Assembly: GCA_900544305.1 (NCBI GenBank)
Contig: UQUV01000031.1
Span: 1 to 34,535 of the forward strand
From: an uncultured Porphyromonadaceae bacterium
GTDB lineage: Bacteria; Bacteroidota; Bacteroidia; Bacteroidales; Muribaculaceae
DNA length: 34,535 bases
Direction: 5' to 3'
Positions 1 through 7,653 of this stretch are shown piece by piece. Each line of letters starts with the position of its first letter. Position 1 is the first letter of the stretch. Under the pieces are notes generated by a model that was given only the letters and a program-made list of their open reading frames with translations, was not told the origin of the DNA and did no database searches. The translations under genes and the position numbers were made by a program.

Positions 1-83
1 TGTTATCTTTGTACTCATATGGCAAATGATTGATTATCTTTTTGTTTTGTACCTTAAATATAATAAACATTTGCCATAAAAAC

Positions 84-120
84 AACGGTTATCTTCTTTA
101 TTTTCAAGAGGATAACCGTT
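84..120 (-). terminator. Hairpin, possible second terminator behind engB
   Basis: A perfect 10-bp stem, AACGGTTATC (84-93) with GATAACCGTT (111-120), has a 17-nt loop. Read leftward it is followed by GTTTTTAT, which fits a rho-independent terminator. Read rightward the following bases are only moderately T-rich, so it could also serve weakly for a gene entering from the left. Confidence 0.5.
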
Positions 121-160
121 AATTTTACATATATGAGCTTGATGGCTGCAAACGAAGAAA

Positions 161-197
161 GTGACCCTTCTGCCATTCTGAATGGCTTTTGGGTCAC
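161..197 (-). terminator. engB terminator
   Basis: A two-part hairpin lies just past the engB stop. The outer arms are GTGACCC (161-167) and GGGTCAC (191-197). The inner arms are GCCATT (172-177) and AATGGC (181-186). On the minus strand the stem is followed by TTTCTTCGTTT, a moderate U-tract. Confidence 0.65.
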
Positions 198-205
198 CCT
201 CTTAT

Positions 206-802
206 TTATAATGACTTGTTGATAGAATCTATATAATCCAGAATTTCGTCCCGACCCCGTCTGTCAACACTTGACGACATAAAGATTGGCGGAAGTTCCT
301 CCCAATACTTCATCAGTTCAGCCTTATAGGCTTCCACTTTTGCGCGGCCGGCTTCAACGCCCAATTTGTCAAGTTTAGTAAACACAATGCTGAACGGTAC
401 TTCGTTTTCACCCAACCACGTCAGAAACTCAACATCAATTTTCTGTGGAGCATGACGCGAATCCACCAACACAAACAGATTCGTCATCTGCTGACGCTTC
501 AACACATAGGATTCAATCATCTTGCGTAGAGTCTCACGGGCATCCTTCCCTCTGCGTGCATATCCATATCCAGGCAAATCGACAAGATACCATTGGTTGT
601 TGATGATGAAATGGTTGATTAGCATCGTCTTTCCGGGAGTAGCCGAAGTCATCGCCAAATTATTATAACCGGTAAGCATATTAATAAGCGACGATTTTCC
701 GACATTTGACCTTCCAATGAAAGCATATTCAGGAAGATTTCCTTCCGGACATTTTCGCACATCAGCGCTACTGATAACAAATTTCGCGTCTTTAATCAGC
801 AT
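206..802 (-). CDS. engB: Ribosome biogenesis GTP-binding protein EngB (YihA/YsxC)
   Basis: Essential-type TRAFAC GTPase thought to act in maturation of the large ribosomal subunit in the cytoplasm. The 198-residue protein, counted from the ATG at 802, has P-loop G1 GRSNVGKS (residues 30-37), an ATPGKT switch I segment (54-59), G3 DLPG (75-78) and G4 TKLD in the expected order, and its length matches the family. The reading frame is open for 21 more codons upstream (to 865), but that extension is hydrophobic and unlike EngB. A promoter -7 match at 833-840 would also lie inside it, so the ATG at 802 is preferred. It is divergently arranged with recR and followed by hairpins at 161-197 and 84-120. 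I see nothing unusual in the protein. Confidence 0.95.
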   Translation of the reverse strand: MLIKDAKFVISSADVRKCPEGNLPEYAFIGRSNVGKSSLINMLTGYNNLAMTSATPGKTMLINHFIINNQWYLVDLPGYGYARRGKDARETLRKMIESYVLKRQQMTNLFVLVDSRHAPQKIDVEFLTWLGENEVPFSIVFTKLDKLGVEAGRAKVEAYKAELMKYWEELPPIFMSSSVDRRGRDEILDYIDSINKSL

Positions 803-832
803 AGTAATTCTATAAGTTATTGTATACAGAAT

Positions 833-840
833 CAAAGTTA
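833..840 (-). promoter_or_regulatory. Candidate -7 promoter element for engB
   Basis: The minus strand reads TAACTTTG, matching the Bacteroidetes -7 consensus TAnnTTTG, about 30 nt upstream of the engB ATG. The best -33 match is only TTG at 865-863, with a 22-nt spacer, slightly longer than usual. Confidence 0.45.
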
Positions 841-884
841 CAGAAAAAATCGACAAAAAGCACAATGTTTTCTTATTTTAAGCG

Positions 885-892
885 TATTTTTG
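885..892 (+). promoter_or_regulatory. Candidate -7 promoter element for recR
   Basis: TATTTTTG matches TAnnTTTG and ends only four bases before the recR ATG, so the transcript would begin at or next to the start codon. No clear TTTG is seen at -33. Confidence 0.45.
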
Positions 893-896
893 TATT

Positions 897-1526
897 ATGG
901 AAAAAGAATTTTCATCATCATTGCTGGAAAATGCAGTAAATGAATTTGCCCATTTGCCCGGAATCGGAAGAAAAACAGCGCTCCGTCTTGTCCTTCATTT
1001 GCTTAGGGAGGACGAACAGGTTGCCTTTCGTCTGGGAGAATCATTAATACGCCTTCGTAAAGAAATCAAATATTGCAACGTCTGCCACAACATCTCAGAA
1101 ACAGAACTATGCCCGATCTGTGCCAATCCCGCGCGAGATGCAACAACAGTCTGTGTAGTGGAAAACGTAAAGGATGTCATGATAATTGAAAACACTCACC
1201 AATTCAATGGTTTGTACCATGTATTGGGTGGACTGATTTCCCCCATGGATGGCATAGGTCCTCAAGACATTGAAATAGAAAGTCTTGTCGAGCGTGTTAA
1301 AACGGGCAATGTAAAAGAAGTGATTTTGGCACTTAGTGCCACAATGGAAGGCGACACTACCAATTTCTACATTTTCCGAAAACTCTCGCCTTACGACACG
1401 ACAATTTCCATGTTGGCACGTGGCGTAGCCATTGGCAATGAAATTGAATATACCGATGAGGTGACATTAGGTCGTTCCATACTTAACCGCACACTATTCA
1501 CCGACAGTTTTAAGAACTCGAAATAA
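897..1526 (+). CDS. recR: Recombination mediator RecR
   Basis: RecR forms ring-shaped oligomers and, with RecO (and RecF), loads RecA on gapped DNA during recombinational repair. The 209-residue protein shows the N-terminal helix-hairpin-helix LPGIGRKTALRL (20-31), the four-cysteine zinc finger C60-x2-C63-x8-C72-x2-C75, and then the Toprim region with VVENVKDV and the later GGxISPMDGIGP segment. Length and order match the family. It leads a plus-strand cluster: the glycosyltransferase gene starts 8 nt after its stop. The start codon directly follows a -7 promoter match, so the mRNA may be almost leaderless. Confidence 0.96.
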   Translation: MEKEFSSSLLENAVNEFAHLPGIGRKTALRLVLHLLREDEQVAFRLGESLIRLRKEIKYCNVCHNISETELCPICANPARDATTVCVVENVKDVMIIENTHQFNGLYHVLGGLISPMDGIGPQDIEIESLVERVKTGNVKEVILALSATMEGDTTNFYIFRKLSPYDTTISMLARGVAIGNEIEYTDEVTLGRSILNRTLFTDSFKNSK

Positions 1527-1534
1527 TATTTGTC

Positions 1535-2689
1535 ATGAAGGATGTTTCAATCGTTATAGTCAACTACCGGGTAAAATTTTTCTTGGAACAGACCATACGT
1601 TCCGCCCAAGAGGCACTACGCCATCTGGACGGAGAAATCATTGTCATTGACAATAATTCGGGCGACGATTCCATCCCTTTTCTCAAACAACGTTTTCCCG
1701 ATGTCATCTATATCGAGAATACAGAAAATGTAGGTTTTGCCCGAGCCAACAATCAGGGTTTTGAGATAGCCAAAGGGAAATATACACTCATACTCAACCC
1801 TGATACAATTATAGGAGAACGTACGATTCTTGACTGTATAAATTGGTACGAATCACATCCCGACTGTGGAGGTATTGGTGTCATGATGTCGGACGGAAAC
1901 GGAGTTTTTCTACCGGAGTCTAAACGTTCATTCCCGACGCCTTGGGTATCTTTTTGCAAAATTTTCGGACTTTCGGCACTGTTCCCCTTCTCTCCGTACT
2001 TTGCAAAATACCACCTGCGTTATCTATCCAAAGAGCAGCCCCACAAAGTGGACATTCTTGCCGGTGCCTATATTTTTGTCCGGACAGACATTCTTCAAAA
2101 ATGTCAGGGATTTGACAACGACTTTTTCATGTACGGCGAGGATATTGACCTATCCTACCGTTTTACCAAAGCCGGTTACCAAAACTACTATATCCCGACG
2201 CCAATTATCCATTACAAAGGCGAAAGCACAAAAAAGGATTCGATGAAATACGTTAGGGTATTCTACGAAGCCATGCTGATTTTCTATCGGAAGAATTATC
2301 CGAATTATAGTAAGCTCTATTATTTTTTCATCAAATTTGCCGTTTGGATTCGTGCAGCAATTGCCATGTCAAAACGAGTGGTCAAACGTATTCTACCGGC
2401 AAAAAAGACGACGAAGGAACAATTTACGCTCATTCAAATTGTTTCGCATGAACCGGATTGCATTCGCTCAAAATTTTCAGAAACGAATGCCGATGTCCAT
2501 ATTTGCGACAAGATAAGCAATCTAAAGACGAGCATAAACGGTAAAACGGCTATAATCTTCGACAACAGAGCCGTCAGCTACCAAAATATCATCGACAAAA
2601 TTGTCAGTTCAAGCGATTCAAACATTCGTTTTTTCATCTACTCGTCACAATCGGATTTAATCATTTCCCCAAAAATGAAACAAATATGA
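1535..2689 (+). CDS. Family 2 glycosyltransferase (rhamnosyltransferase-like)
   Basis: Inverting GT-A glycosyltransferase, probably adding a sugar to a surface polysaccharide or lipid carrier from a nucleotide-sugar donor in the cytoplasm. It shows the typical N-terminal VSIVIVNYR strand, VIDNNSGD (37-44), ENVGFARANN (64-73), the metal-binding NPD (88-90) and the acceptor-side motif GEDIDLSYR (201-209), as in WbbL-type rhamnosyltransferases. After about residue 260 comes a hydrophobic/basic segment, then a tail of roughly 95 residues that looks alpha/beta. I can only tentatively compare that tail with the Rossmann-like region seen behind some Bacteroidetes GT2 enzymes. The gene follows recR by 8 nt, and its stop overlaps the start of the acetyltransferase gene (ATGA), indicating co-translation. 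Donor and acceptor sugars are unknown. Confidence 0.85.
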   Translation: MKDVSIVIVNYRVKFFLEQTIRSAQEALRHLDGEIIVIDNNSGDDSIPFLKQRFPDVIYIENTENVGFARANNQGFEIAKGKYTLILNPDTIIGERTILDCINWYESHPDCGGIGVMMSDGNGVFLPESKRSFPTPWVSFCKIFGLSALFPFSPYFAKYHLRYLSKEQPHKVDILAGAYIFVRTDILQKCQGFDNDFFMYGEDIDLSYRFTKAGYQNYYIPTPIIHYKGESTKKDSMKYVRVFYEAMLIFYRKNYPNYSKLYYFFIKFAVWIRAAIAMSKRVVKRILPAKKTTKEQFTLIQIVSHEPDCIRSKFSETNADVHICDKISNLKTSINGKTAIIFDNRAVSYQNIIDKIVSSSDSNIRFFIYSSQSDLIISPKMKQI

Positions 2690-3210
2690 AACTCCTCTCA
2701 AACGACCGCATCACACTCCGAGCACTGGAGCCAACAGATTTGGACACCATTCACAAATGGGAAAATGATACGGACTTATGGGCTGTAGGTGGAACAATTG
2801 CGCCTTTTTCAAGACACCAGATTTGGGAATATTTGCAGAACTATACGGCAAACATCTACGAGCAGAACCAACTGCGGCTAATGATTGTCCTGAACGAAAC
2901 GAATGCCAACGTCGGCCTTTTCGACATTTTCGACTTCGACGCATTCCACCGCCGAGCCTTCTTAGGGATGCTTATTGATAAAGCATATGCCAATCAAGGC
3001 ATTGGCCAAGATGCACTAACCGTTGCCATGAACTATTTACAGAATTTCATAGGGTTACATCAGGTTGTGGTGCACATTCCTGCCAACAACCTGCCGTGCC
3101 TCAGACTGTTCGACAAAAACAAGTTTGAAAGAACGGGTATATTGAAAGACTGGCTGCGTACTAACGACACTTACACTGACGTAGTAGTCATGCAATATGT
3201 CTTTAAATAA
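2686..3210 (+). CDS. GNAT family N-acetyltransferase (RimJ/RimL type)
   Basis: This 174-residue protein transfers an acetyl group from acetyl-CoA to an unidentified amine, such as a protein N-terminus, an amino sugar or a small molecule. The start KLLSNDRITLRALEPTDLD is the usual beginning of the RimJ/RimL-like Acetyltransf_3 group. The acetyl-CoA-binding region is around YANQGIGQDALTVAMNYL, a Q/GxGxA-type loop followed by a helix. The C-terminal LRLFDKNKFERTGILKDWL is the standard end of the fold. The ATG overlaps the stop of the glycosyltransferase by 4 nt, so the two are translationally coupled and may act in one pathway; that link is inference. It ends 8 nt from the converging ABC-F gene. 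Confidence 0.85.
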   Translation: MKLLSNDRITLRALEPTDLDTIHKWENDTDLWAVGGTIAPFSRHQIWEYLQNYTANIYEQNQLRLMIVLNETNANVGLFDIFDFDAFHRRAFLGMLIDKAYANQGIGQDALTVAMNYLQNFIGLHQVVVHIPANNLPCLRLFDKNKFERTGILKDWLRTNDTYTDVVVMQYVFK

Positions 3211-3218
3211 TATCGTTC

Positions 3219-5078
3219 CTATTCCTTTTCCGACAATTCCAGCCAGCGCATTTCCTTATCTTCCAATTCTGCAATAATTTCGGAAATGCGTTGGGATTTT
3301 TGTGTAAGTTCTTCTACACCGAGCGTACCGGCACTGAGAACCTCTTCAATAGAGCGTTTCTCTTCTTCCAATTTTTCGATATCGACAGTAAGAGCCTCGA
3401 ATTCTTTTCTTTCCTTAAACGACATTTTTGCAGAATAGTCCCGTTTGTTTTCTCGTTCTTTCGGACGCTCTTCCTTTTTGACTGCTTTTTCTTCCTTCTG
3501 TAAATTTTTCCATTCCCGATAATCCGAATAGTTACCCGGAAAATCCTTTATAACACCATTCCCTTCAAACACAAACAAATGGTCGACCGTTCGGTCCATG
3601 AAGAAACGGTCGTGCGAAACCACGATTACGCACCCCTTGAACTTTTGCAGATAATCCTCAAGAATTCCCAACGTAACTATATCCAAATCGTTTGTCGGCT
3701 CGTCAAGAATCAAAAAATTAGGCTTCTTCATCAAGACCGTTGCCAAATATAGACGACGTTTCTCTCCACCGCTCAACTTATAAATATACTTTTGCTGTGT
3801 TTCCGGTGTAAACAGAAACAACTGCAGGAACTGTGATGCCGTGTACTTGGTTTTCTCGTCAAACACTATCACTTCCGCTATTTTCTTGACGGCATCAATA
3901 ACCTTTTCCTCTTCATTGAATTGAATACCGTCCTGACTGTAATAGCCGAATTTGACCGTTTCACCAATATCGAAATAGCCGGAGTCCGGTTTTTCCAATC
4001 CCAACAGCAATTTTATGAATGTCGATTTTCCGACACCGTTATTTCCCACGATCCCCAGTTTTTCATACCGAGCAAAAATATAGTTGAAATCCTTCAGTAT
4101 AACCAGATCGTCAAACTTCTTGCAAACATCATTTGCCTCAAAAATTTTAGAACCGATATATGATGATTTCACATTCAGTTCGACCGTTGAATCATCACGG
4201 CGGAATTTGGATTTTTTATCCAGTTCGTAAAAGGCATCTATTCTGTATTTCGCTTTCGAACCACGGGCTTGTGGCTGACGTCGCATCCAATCAAGTTCCG
4301 TACGCAACAGGTTTTTAACCTTCGCCAACTCTGCATCCTGTGCAGATATGCGCTCCTCACGTTTCGACAAATAGTAGTCATAATTACCCTCATAGGTATA
4401 TATTTGCCGCATGTCAATTTCTACAATTTTCGTGCAGACTTTATCAAGGAAATACCGGTCGTGGGTAACCATCAGCAATGAAATGCGGCTTCGTTTCAAA
4501 TAGTCTTCAAGCCATTCAATCATTTCAACATCCAAATGGTTGGTAGGCTCATCCAATATCAGCAGTTCCGGTTCATTGATAATCACTTTTGCAAGTGCTA
4601 CCCGCTTGATTTGTCCTCCTGACAATTCTTTGACCGGTTGATTCAATTGAGTAATTTTCAGTTGGGAAAGAATCTGCTTAATGCGCTCTTCATAATCCCA
4701 GGCTCCTACAGCATCCATCTTATGGATTGCAGAACTGATTTCCTCCGCATCTCCCGATTCTATCGCTTTCTCATAGCTGCGAATGGCGGATGTAGATTCA
4801 TCCGACAGCGACAAACACGCTTCTATCACACTTAAAGAAGAATCCAACTCCGGAAGCTGTGGCAAGTATGCGACACGCAAATCATTACGGAATACGACTT
4901 TTCCTTCGTCATATGACTCTAAACCGGCAATAATTCTCAGCAGCGTGGTTTTACCTGTACCATTTTTGGCAATCAACCCCACTTTATCTCCTTCATAGAG
5001 TCCGAATGTAATATTGTCCAACAAGACGCGGTCGCCAAACGACTTTGTCAATCCTTCTATTTGTAGAAACGATTTCAT
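3219..5078 (-). CDS. ABC-F family ATP-binding protein (Uup-like)
   Basis: Soluble tandem ATPase with no membrane domain. ABC-F proteins act on the ribosome as translation factors or antibiotic-resistance proteins, and Uup-type members are linked to ribosome and DNA-junction housekeeping. Domain 1 has Walker A NGTGKTT (39-45), signature LSGGQ (152-156) and DEPTNHLD (176-183). A basic helical linker with MRRQPQARGSKAKYR follows at about 264-278. Domain 2 has GNNGVGKST (344-352), LSGGEKRR (434-441) and DEPTNDLD (458-465). Residues from about 540 to 619 are Lys/Glu-rich and likely a coiled coil, as in Uup. The length of 619 fits. It has its own promoter at 5104-5134. No resistance-type evidence is visible. 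Confidence 0.92.
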   Translation of the reverse strand: MKSFLQIEGLTKSFGDRVLLDNITFGLYEGDKVGLIAKNGTGKTTLLRIIAGLESYDEGKVVFRNDLRVAYLPQLPELDSSLSVIEACLSLSDESTSAIRSYEKAIESGDAEEISSAIHKMDAVGAWDYEERIKQILSQLKITQLNQPVKELSGGQIKRVALAKVIINEPELLILDEPTNHLDVEMIEWLEDYLKRSRISLLMVTHDRYFLDKVCTKIVEIDMRQIYTYEGNYDYYLSKREERISAQDAELAKVKNLLRTELDWMRRQPQARGSKAKYRIDAFYELDKKSKFRRDDSTVELNVKSSYIGSKIFEANDVCKKFDDLVILKDFNYIFARYEKLGIVGNNGVGKSTFIKLLLGLEKPDSGYFDIGETVKFGYYSQDGIQFNEEEKVIDAVKKIAEVIVFDEKTKYTASQFLQLFLFTPETQQKYIYKLSGGEKRRLYLATVLMKKPNFLILDEPTNDLDIVTLGILEDYLQKFKGCVIVVSHDRFFMDRTVDHLFVFEGNGVIKDFPGNYSDYREWKNLQKEEKAVKKEERPKERENKRDYSAKMSFKERKEFEALTVDIEKLEEEKRSIEEVLSAGTLGVEELTQKSQRISEIIAELEDKEMRWLELSEKE

Positions 5079-5103
5079 TATTCAAAAATACCTTTATTCC
5101 ATG

Positions 5104-5134
5104 CAAAGTTAGTGCATGTTTGGTTGAATACAAA
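5104..5134 (-). promoter_or_regulatory. Promoter of the ABC-F gene
   Basis: On the minus strand TTTG (5134-5131), a 19-nt spacer and TAACTTTG (5111-5104) make a full match to the Bacteroidetes housekeeping promoter. Transcription would start near 5097, about 20 nt before the ATG at 5078. Confidence 0.75.
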
Positions 5135-5179
5135 ATCAATTTCTCAATTTACATGTTCCTGAAGCCACTTCACCAACCA

Positions 5180-6637
5180 CTAAAATTGGAAATAAATAAA
5201 CGGCGTAACATTGGCTCCCGACAATTCCAAAATCAGTTGTACTAAAACTACAAACAGACACAGTTTAACAATCAGATGACTTTTCAAATATGTTTGGTAT
5301 AACCACCCATACCAACGTTCGGGAATAAAAAACAGAAGTAAAGCACCTGACATTACCACCAACCACAACCCGCGGGCCTGCACAAACGGAACGAACATGG
5401 ACGGAGTAAATTCGCTGAAAATTTTATCTAACATCGTCACCGCCGCACCCAAATCAGGGGCGCGGAAAAACGCCCACAACAGAGAGACGAAAGCAAAAGT
5501 AACACCAACACACAAAATTTTCACAAATTTATCGTCGGGTATCCTTGATAAAAATTGTTTTAGATTCCGATGGACAATCAGCCCCAGTCCATGAAATCCT
5601 CCCCAAACGATAAAATTCCAACCCGCTCCATGCCATAATCCGGCAACTAACATAGTAAGAAACAGATTCAAGGATGTACGGAATTTGCCCAAACGGTTTC
5701 CTCCCAACGGTATGTAGACATAATCCTTCAACCAGGAAGACAATGACATGTGCCAACGTCTCCAAAAATCCGTAATATTTTGAGCCTTGTAAGGAGAATT
5801 GAAATTCACGCCCAAATCAAAGCCAAGAATCCGCGCAAGACCAATTGCCATGTCTGAATAGCCGGAGAAATCACAATATATCTGCACCGAATATCCAACC
5901 AGCCCCATCGCATATTCCAAACCGCTATACCCCTGCGGATTTGAATAGATGATGTTCGTGTATTGGGCTATATAGTCAGCAACAACCGCCTTTTTCAACA
6001 GGCCCACCATAATCAGCCACAAACCTCCAAACACCACCGTATCCGTAATCTTATAATTGGCACGAATCTGTGGCATAAAGGAAGAAGCACGTACAATCGG
6101 ACCAGCAACCAAAGCCGGGAAAAAAGACAGGAAAAATAAATAATCCAGTAGCGTTTCCGCACAATCAGCCTTCCCTCGATAAACATCAACCATATAGCTG
6201 ATCGACTGGAATGTATAAAACGATATTCCCACCGGCAATATGACATCCACCAATTGGAAATTGGTAGTCAAGAGAGTATTCAAATTCATAATGAAGAAAT
6301 TTGAATACTTAAAATACGCCAATGTGCCAAGTGATGTCAGCAATGATAACGACAAGACGGTTCTCCGAACAATACGCCTGTCACTTGCCACAATCCATTT
6401 CGACAAATAGTAGTCAATAATGGCACGGACTATAAGAAGCAAGAAAAATAATCCGCTTGATTTATAATAAAAAAACAGACTGAAAGCCACCACATACACC
6501 ATCATCATTACTTTGCGTCGACGAAGCACGGCATACAGTGGCAGGAACAGACAAAACAGCACCCAAAACAGTCCGCTGTTAAACAACATCGGACTCTGTG
6601 GGTCATACTGCAATATGTCTTTTAAATAATCAATCAT
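5180..6637 (-). CDS. MBOAT family O-acyltransferase (AlgI-like)
   Basis: Polytopic membrane protein of 485 residues that probably moves an acyl (usually acetyl) group across the inner membrane for O-acylation of an exported glycan. It has many hydrophobic segments and the family landmarks LPVGISFYTFQSISYMVDVYRG (start near 135), FPALVAGPI (173-181), CDFSGYSDMAIGLARILGF (starting at 255), FWRRWHMSLS (291-300) and the catalytic WHGAGWNFIVWGG (335-347; His336). Length is typical of AlgI/DltB-like proteins. Its ATG overlaps the stop of the upstream SGNH gene by 8 bases, so the two are almost certainly translated together and form an acyltransfer pair like AlgI with AlgJ/AlgX. The target glycan is unknown. 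Confidence 0.93.
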   Translation of the reverse strand: MIDYLKDILQYDPQSPMLFNSGLFWVLFCLFLPLYAVLRRRKVMMMVYVVAFSLFFYYKSSGLFFLLLIVRAIIDYYLSKWIVASDRRIVRRTVLSLSLLTSLGTLAYFKYSNFFIMNLNTLLTTNFQLVDVILPVGISFYTFQSISYMVDVYRGKADCAETLLDYLFFLSFFPALVAGPIVRASSFMPQIRANYKITDTVVFGGLWLIMVGLLKKAVVADYIAQYTNIIYSNPQGYSGLEYAMGLVGYSVQIYCDFSGYSDMAIGLARILGFDLGVNFNSPYKAQNITDFWRRWHMSLSSWLKDYVYIPLGGNRLGKFRTSLNLFLTMLVAGLWHGAGWNFIVWGGFHGLGLIVHRNLKQFLSRIPDDKFVKILCVGVTFAFVSLLWAFFRAPDLGAAVTMLDKIFSEFTPSMFVPFVQARGLWLVVMSGALLLFFIPERWYGWLYQTYLKSHLIVKLCLFVVLVQLILELSGANVTPFIYFQF

Positions 6638-7397
6638 TCGGAGTCAATAGTATTAGTCTGTCGGGGGATGCGGATTTGTTTTCAGGAACGGCCAAATCAA
6701 ACTTGTATAGTGAACGGGAAGCCATCCAAACCGCAATGCTGTCCATCCACACTCTCGCACCAAAACGTGAAGGATGCATACCGTCCTTAGCACGATTAAA
6801 GTTTAAACGATTGGACTGGAAATAACGTTCTTCTCCCACCTTGTTACGTATCAACTCTCCTATTCCTGTGTCAGGCTTCCAATTGGGTGGACCAACCCAC
6901 ACAAATGGGATCGTATCCAACTCATTAATTATAGCGTTCACATCATCAGCACGTTGCGTTTGCACATCTTTTACAAACAATTCATTCGAGCCGATACTCA
7001 GCACCACGAATCCCGGTTTGAATTTCTCCACATATTCTTTTATCCGATGAGTTTGTGCCCACGATTCTGTAGTAGAGCCATACCATACTACCGCATAACA
7101 TTTACTTCCATTATATTGAAAGTAAGCGGCCATATTCTTACAAAGCCATTCCATCATAGAATCGCCCAACACCAAAACAACATCAGGAAGACTATCCGGC
7201 ACAACAGTTGTTTTTTCTACGATAACAGAAGGATGTTCCAACAAAGAGTCAGCACTGGTGGCTTCTGTTTGTACGCCAAAATCCATCAATGCAAGATCGT
7301 GCCCAAACAATCTCACATTTTTAAAAGTCGACAGCAATACAAAAAAGCCGAGCGACAATACCAAGAGCAACCATAGTTTTAGATAAGGTCTGCGCAT
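6630..7397 (-). CDS. SGNH/GDSL-type hydrolase, membrane anchored (acyltransfer partner)
   Basis: Predicted extracytoplasmic esterase/acyltransferase of 255 residues. It has one N-terminal membrane segment (about 6-24), then the SGNH blocks: GDSM with nucleophile Ser80, an oxyanion Gly in WYGS (105-108), GSN with Asn138, and the catalytic DGMH (Asp205, His208). This resembles the DUF459/AlgJ-AlgX group that accepts acyl groups from an MBOAT partner, and the partner gene overlaps its 3' end by 8 bases. The start is taken at ATG 7397 because the membrane segment follows directly. An in-frame ATG at 7436 is also possible, since the nearest -7 promoter match (7455-7462) lies upstream of both. The frame is open to 7547, but that would run through the promoters. 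Confidence 0.82.
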   Translation of the reverse strand: MRRPYLKLWLLLVLSLGFFVLLSTFKNVRLFGHDLALMDFGVQTEATSADSLLEHPSVIVEKTTVVPDSLPDVVLVLGDSMMEWLCKNMAAYFQYNGSKCYAVVWYGSTTESWAQTHRIKEYVEKFKPGFVVLSIGSNELFVKDVQTQRADDVNAIINELDTIPFVWVGPPNWKPDTGIGELIRNKVGEERYFQSNRLNFNRAKDGMHPSRFGARVWMDSIAVWMASRSLYKFDLAVPENKSASPDRLILLTPND

Positions 7398-7454
7398 ATA
7401 TTGTTTTTCATCATTTAAATTTTGCTGAATGAGCATTCTACAATCAGCGACATA

Positions 7455-7462
7455 CAAATATA
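7455..7462 (-). promoter_or_regulatory. Candidate -7 element for the SGNH-MBOAT operon
   Basis: The minus strand reads TATATTTG, a match to TAnnTTTG about 55 nt upstream of the SGNH start. No good -33 element sits at the right distance, so this is a partial match. It is divergent from the thi promoter at 7492-7523. Confidence 0.4.
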
Positions 7463-7491
7463 ATAGATTTATCAAAAATAACAGACGGTTA

Positions 7492-7523
7492 TTTGTCATA
7501 AATACAAATAATTTGTACTTTTG
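7492..7523 (+). promoter_or_regulatory. Promoter of the thiamine operon
   Basis: TTTG (7492-7495), a 20-nt spacer and TACTTTTG (7516-7523) make a full Bacteroidetes sigma-ABfr promoter. Transcription should begin near 7528, just at the 5' edge of the TPP riboswitch. Confidence 0.8.
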
Positions 7524-7525
7524 CA

Positions 7526-7605
7526 ATGAAACAAAGGGGTGCCACAAGGCTGAGATTATACCCTCTGAACCTGAACGGATAATGCCGGCGAAGGGATTGT
7601 ATCAT
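7526..7605 (+). ncRNA. TPP riboswitch (THI element)
   Basis: The conserved core is present in order: GGGGTGC (7536-7542), CTGAGA (7550-7555), ACCC (7560-7563), GAACCTGA (7568-7575) and CGGATAATGCCGGCG (7576-7590), followed by AGGGA (7592-7596). The closing stem P1 is formed by ATGAAACAA (7526-7534) with TTGTATCAT (7597-7605), with one A-A mismatch. TPP binding would lower expression of the thi operon. The aptamer ends about 48 nt before the thiD ATG. AGCCTT at 7625-7630 is complementary to AAGGCT (7546-7551) inside the aptamer and could be part of the switching mechanism. Confidence 0.95.
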
Positions 7606-7653
7606 TCATCTTGTAATTTTCATAAGCCTTTTTGTTTCCTAATTATATTGCTT

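Larger units (their letters stand above)
1..205. other. Non-coding region with nested inverted repeats
   Basis: No credible gene is seen in this 205-base stretch. It holds several inverted repeats. ATGGCAAATG (19-28) pairs with CATTTGCCAT (68-77), and AACGGTTATC (84-93) pairs with GATAACCGTT (111-120). CTCAT (14-18) can pair with ATGAG (133-137) and enclose both, which would give a three-way junction. A fourth, separate hairpin lies at 161-197. The heptamer TTATCTT occurs three times, near 3, 34 and 90. At least the last two hairpins can act as terminators for leftward transcription from engB. Whether the rest belongs to a gene outside the window cannot be seen. Confidence 0.6.

Noticed and set aside
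803..865. Extended EngB start at 865
   Set aside because: The extra 21 residues are unlike the family and would cover the predicted promoter -7 element at 833-840.
3291..5245. Several short plus-strand frames over the ABC-F gene as possible small genes
   Set aside because: All are antisense shadows with Phe/Arg-rich translations and no start context.
7429..7653. Extended N-terminus of thiD in the open frame from 7429
   Set aside because: This stretch contains the divergent promoters and the TPP riboswitch, and the ThiD family begins at the ATG at 7654.
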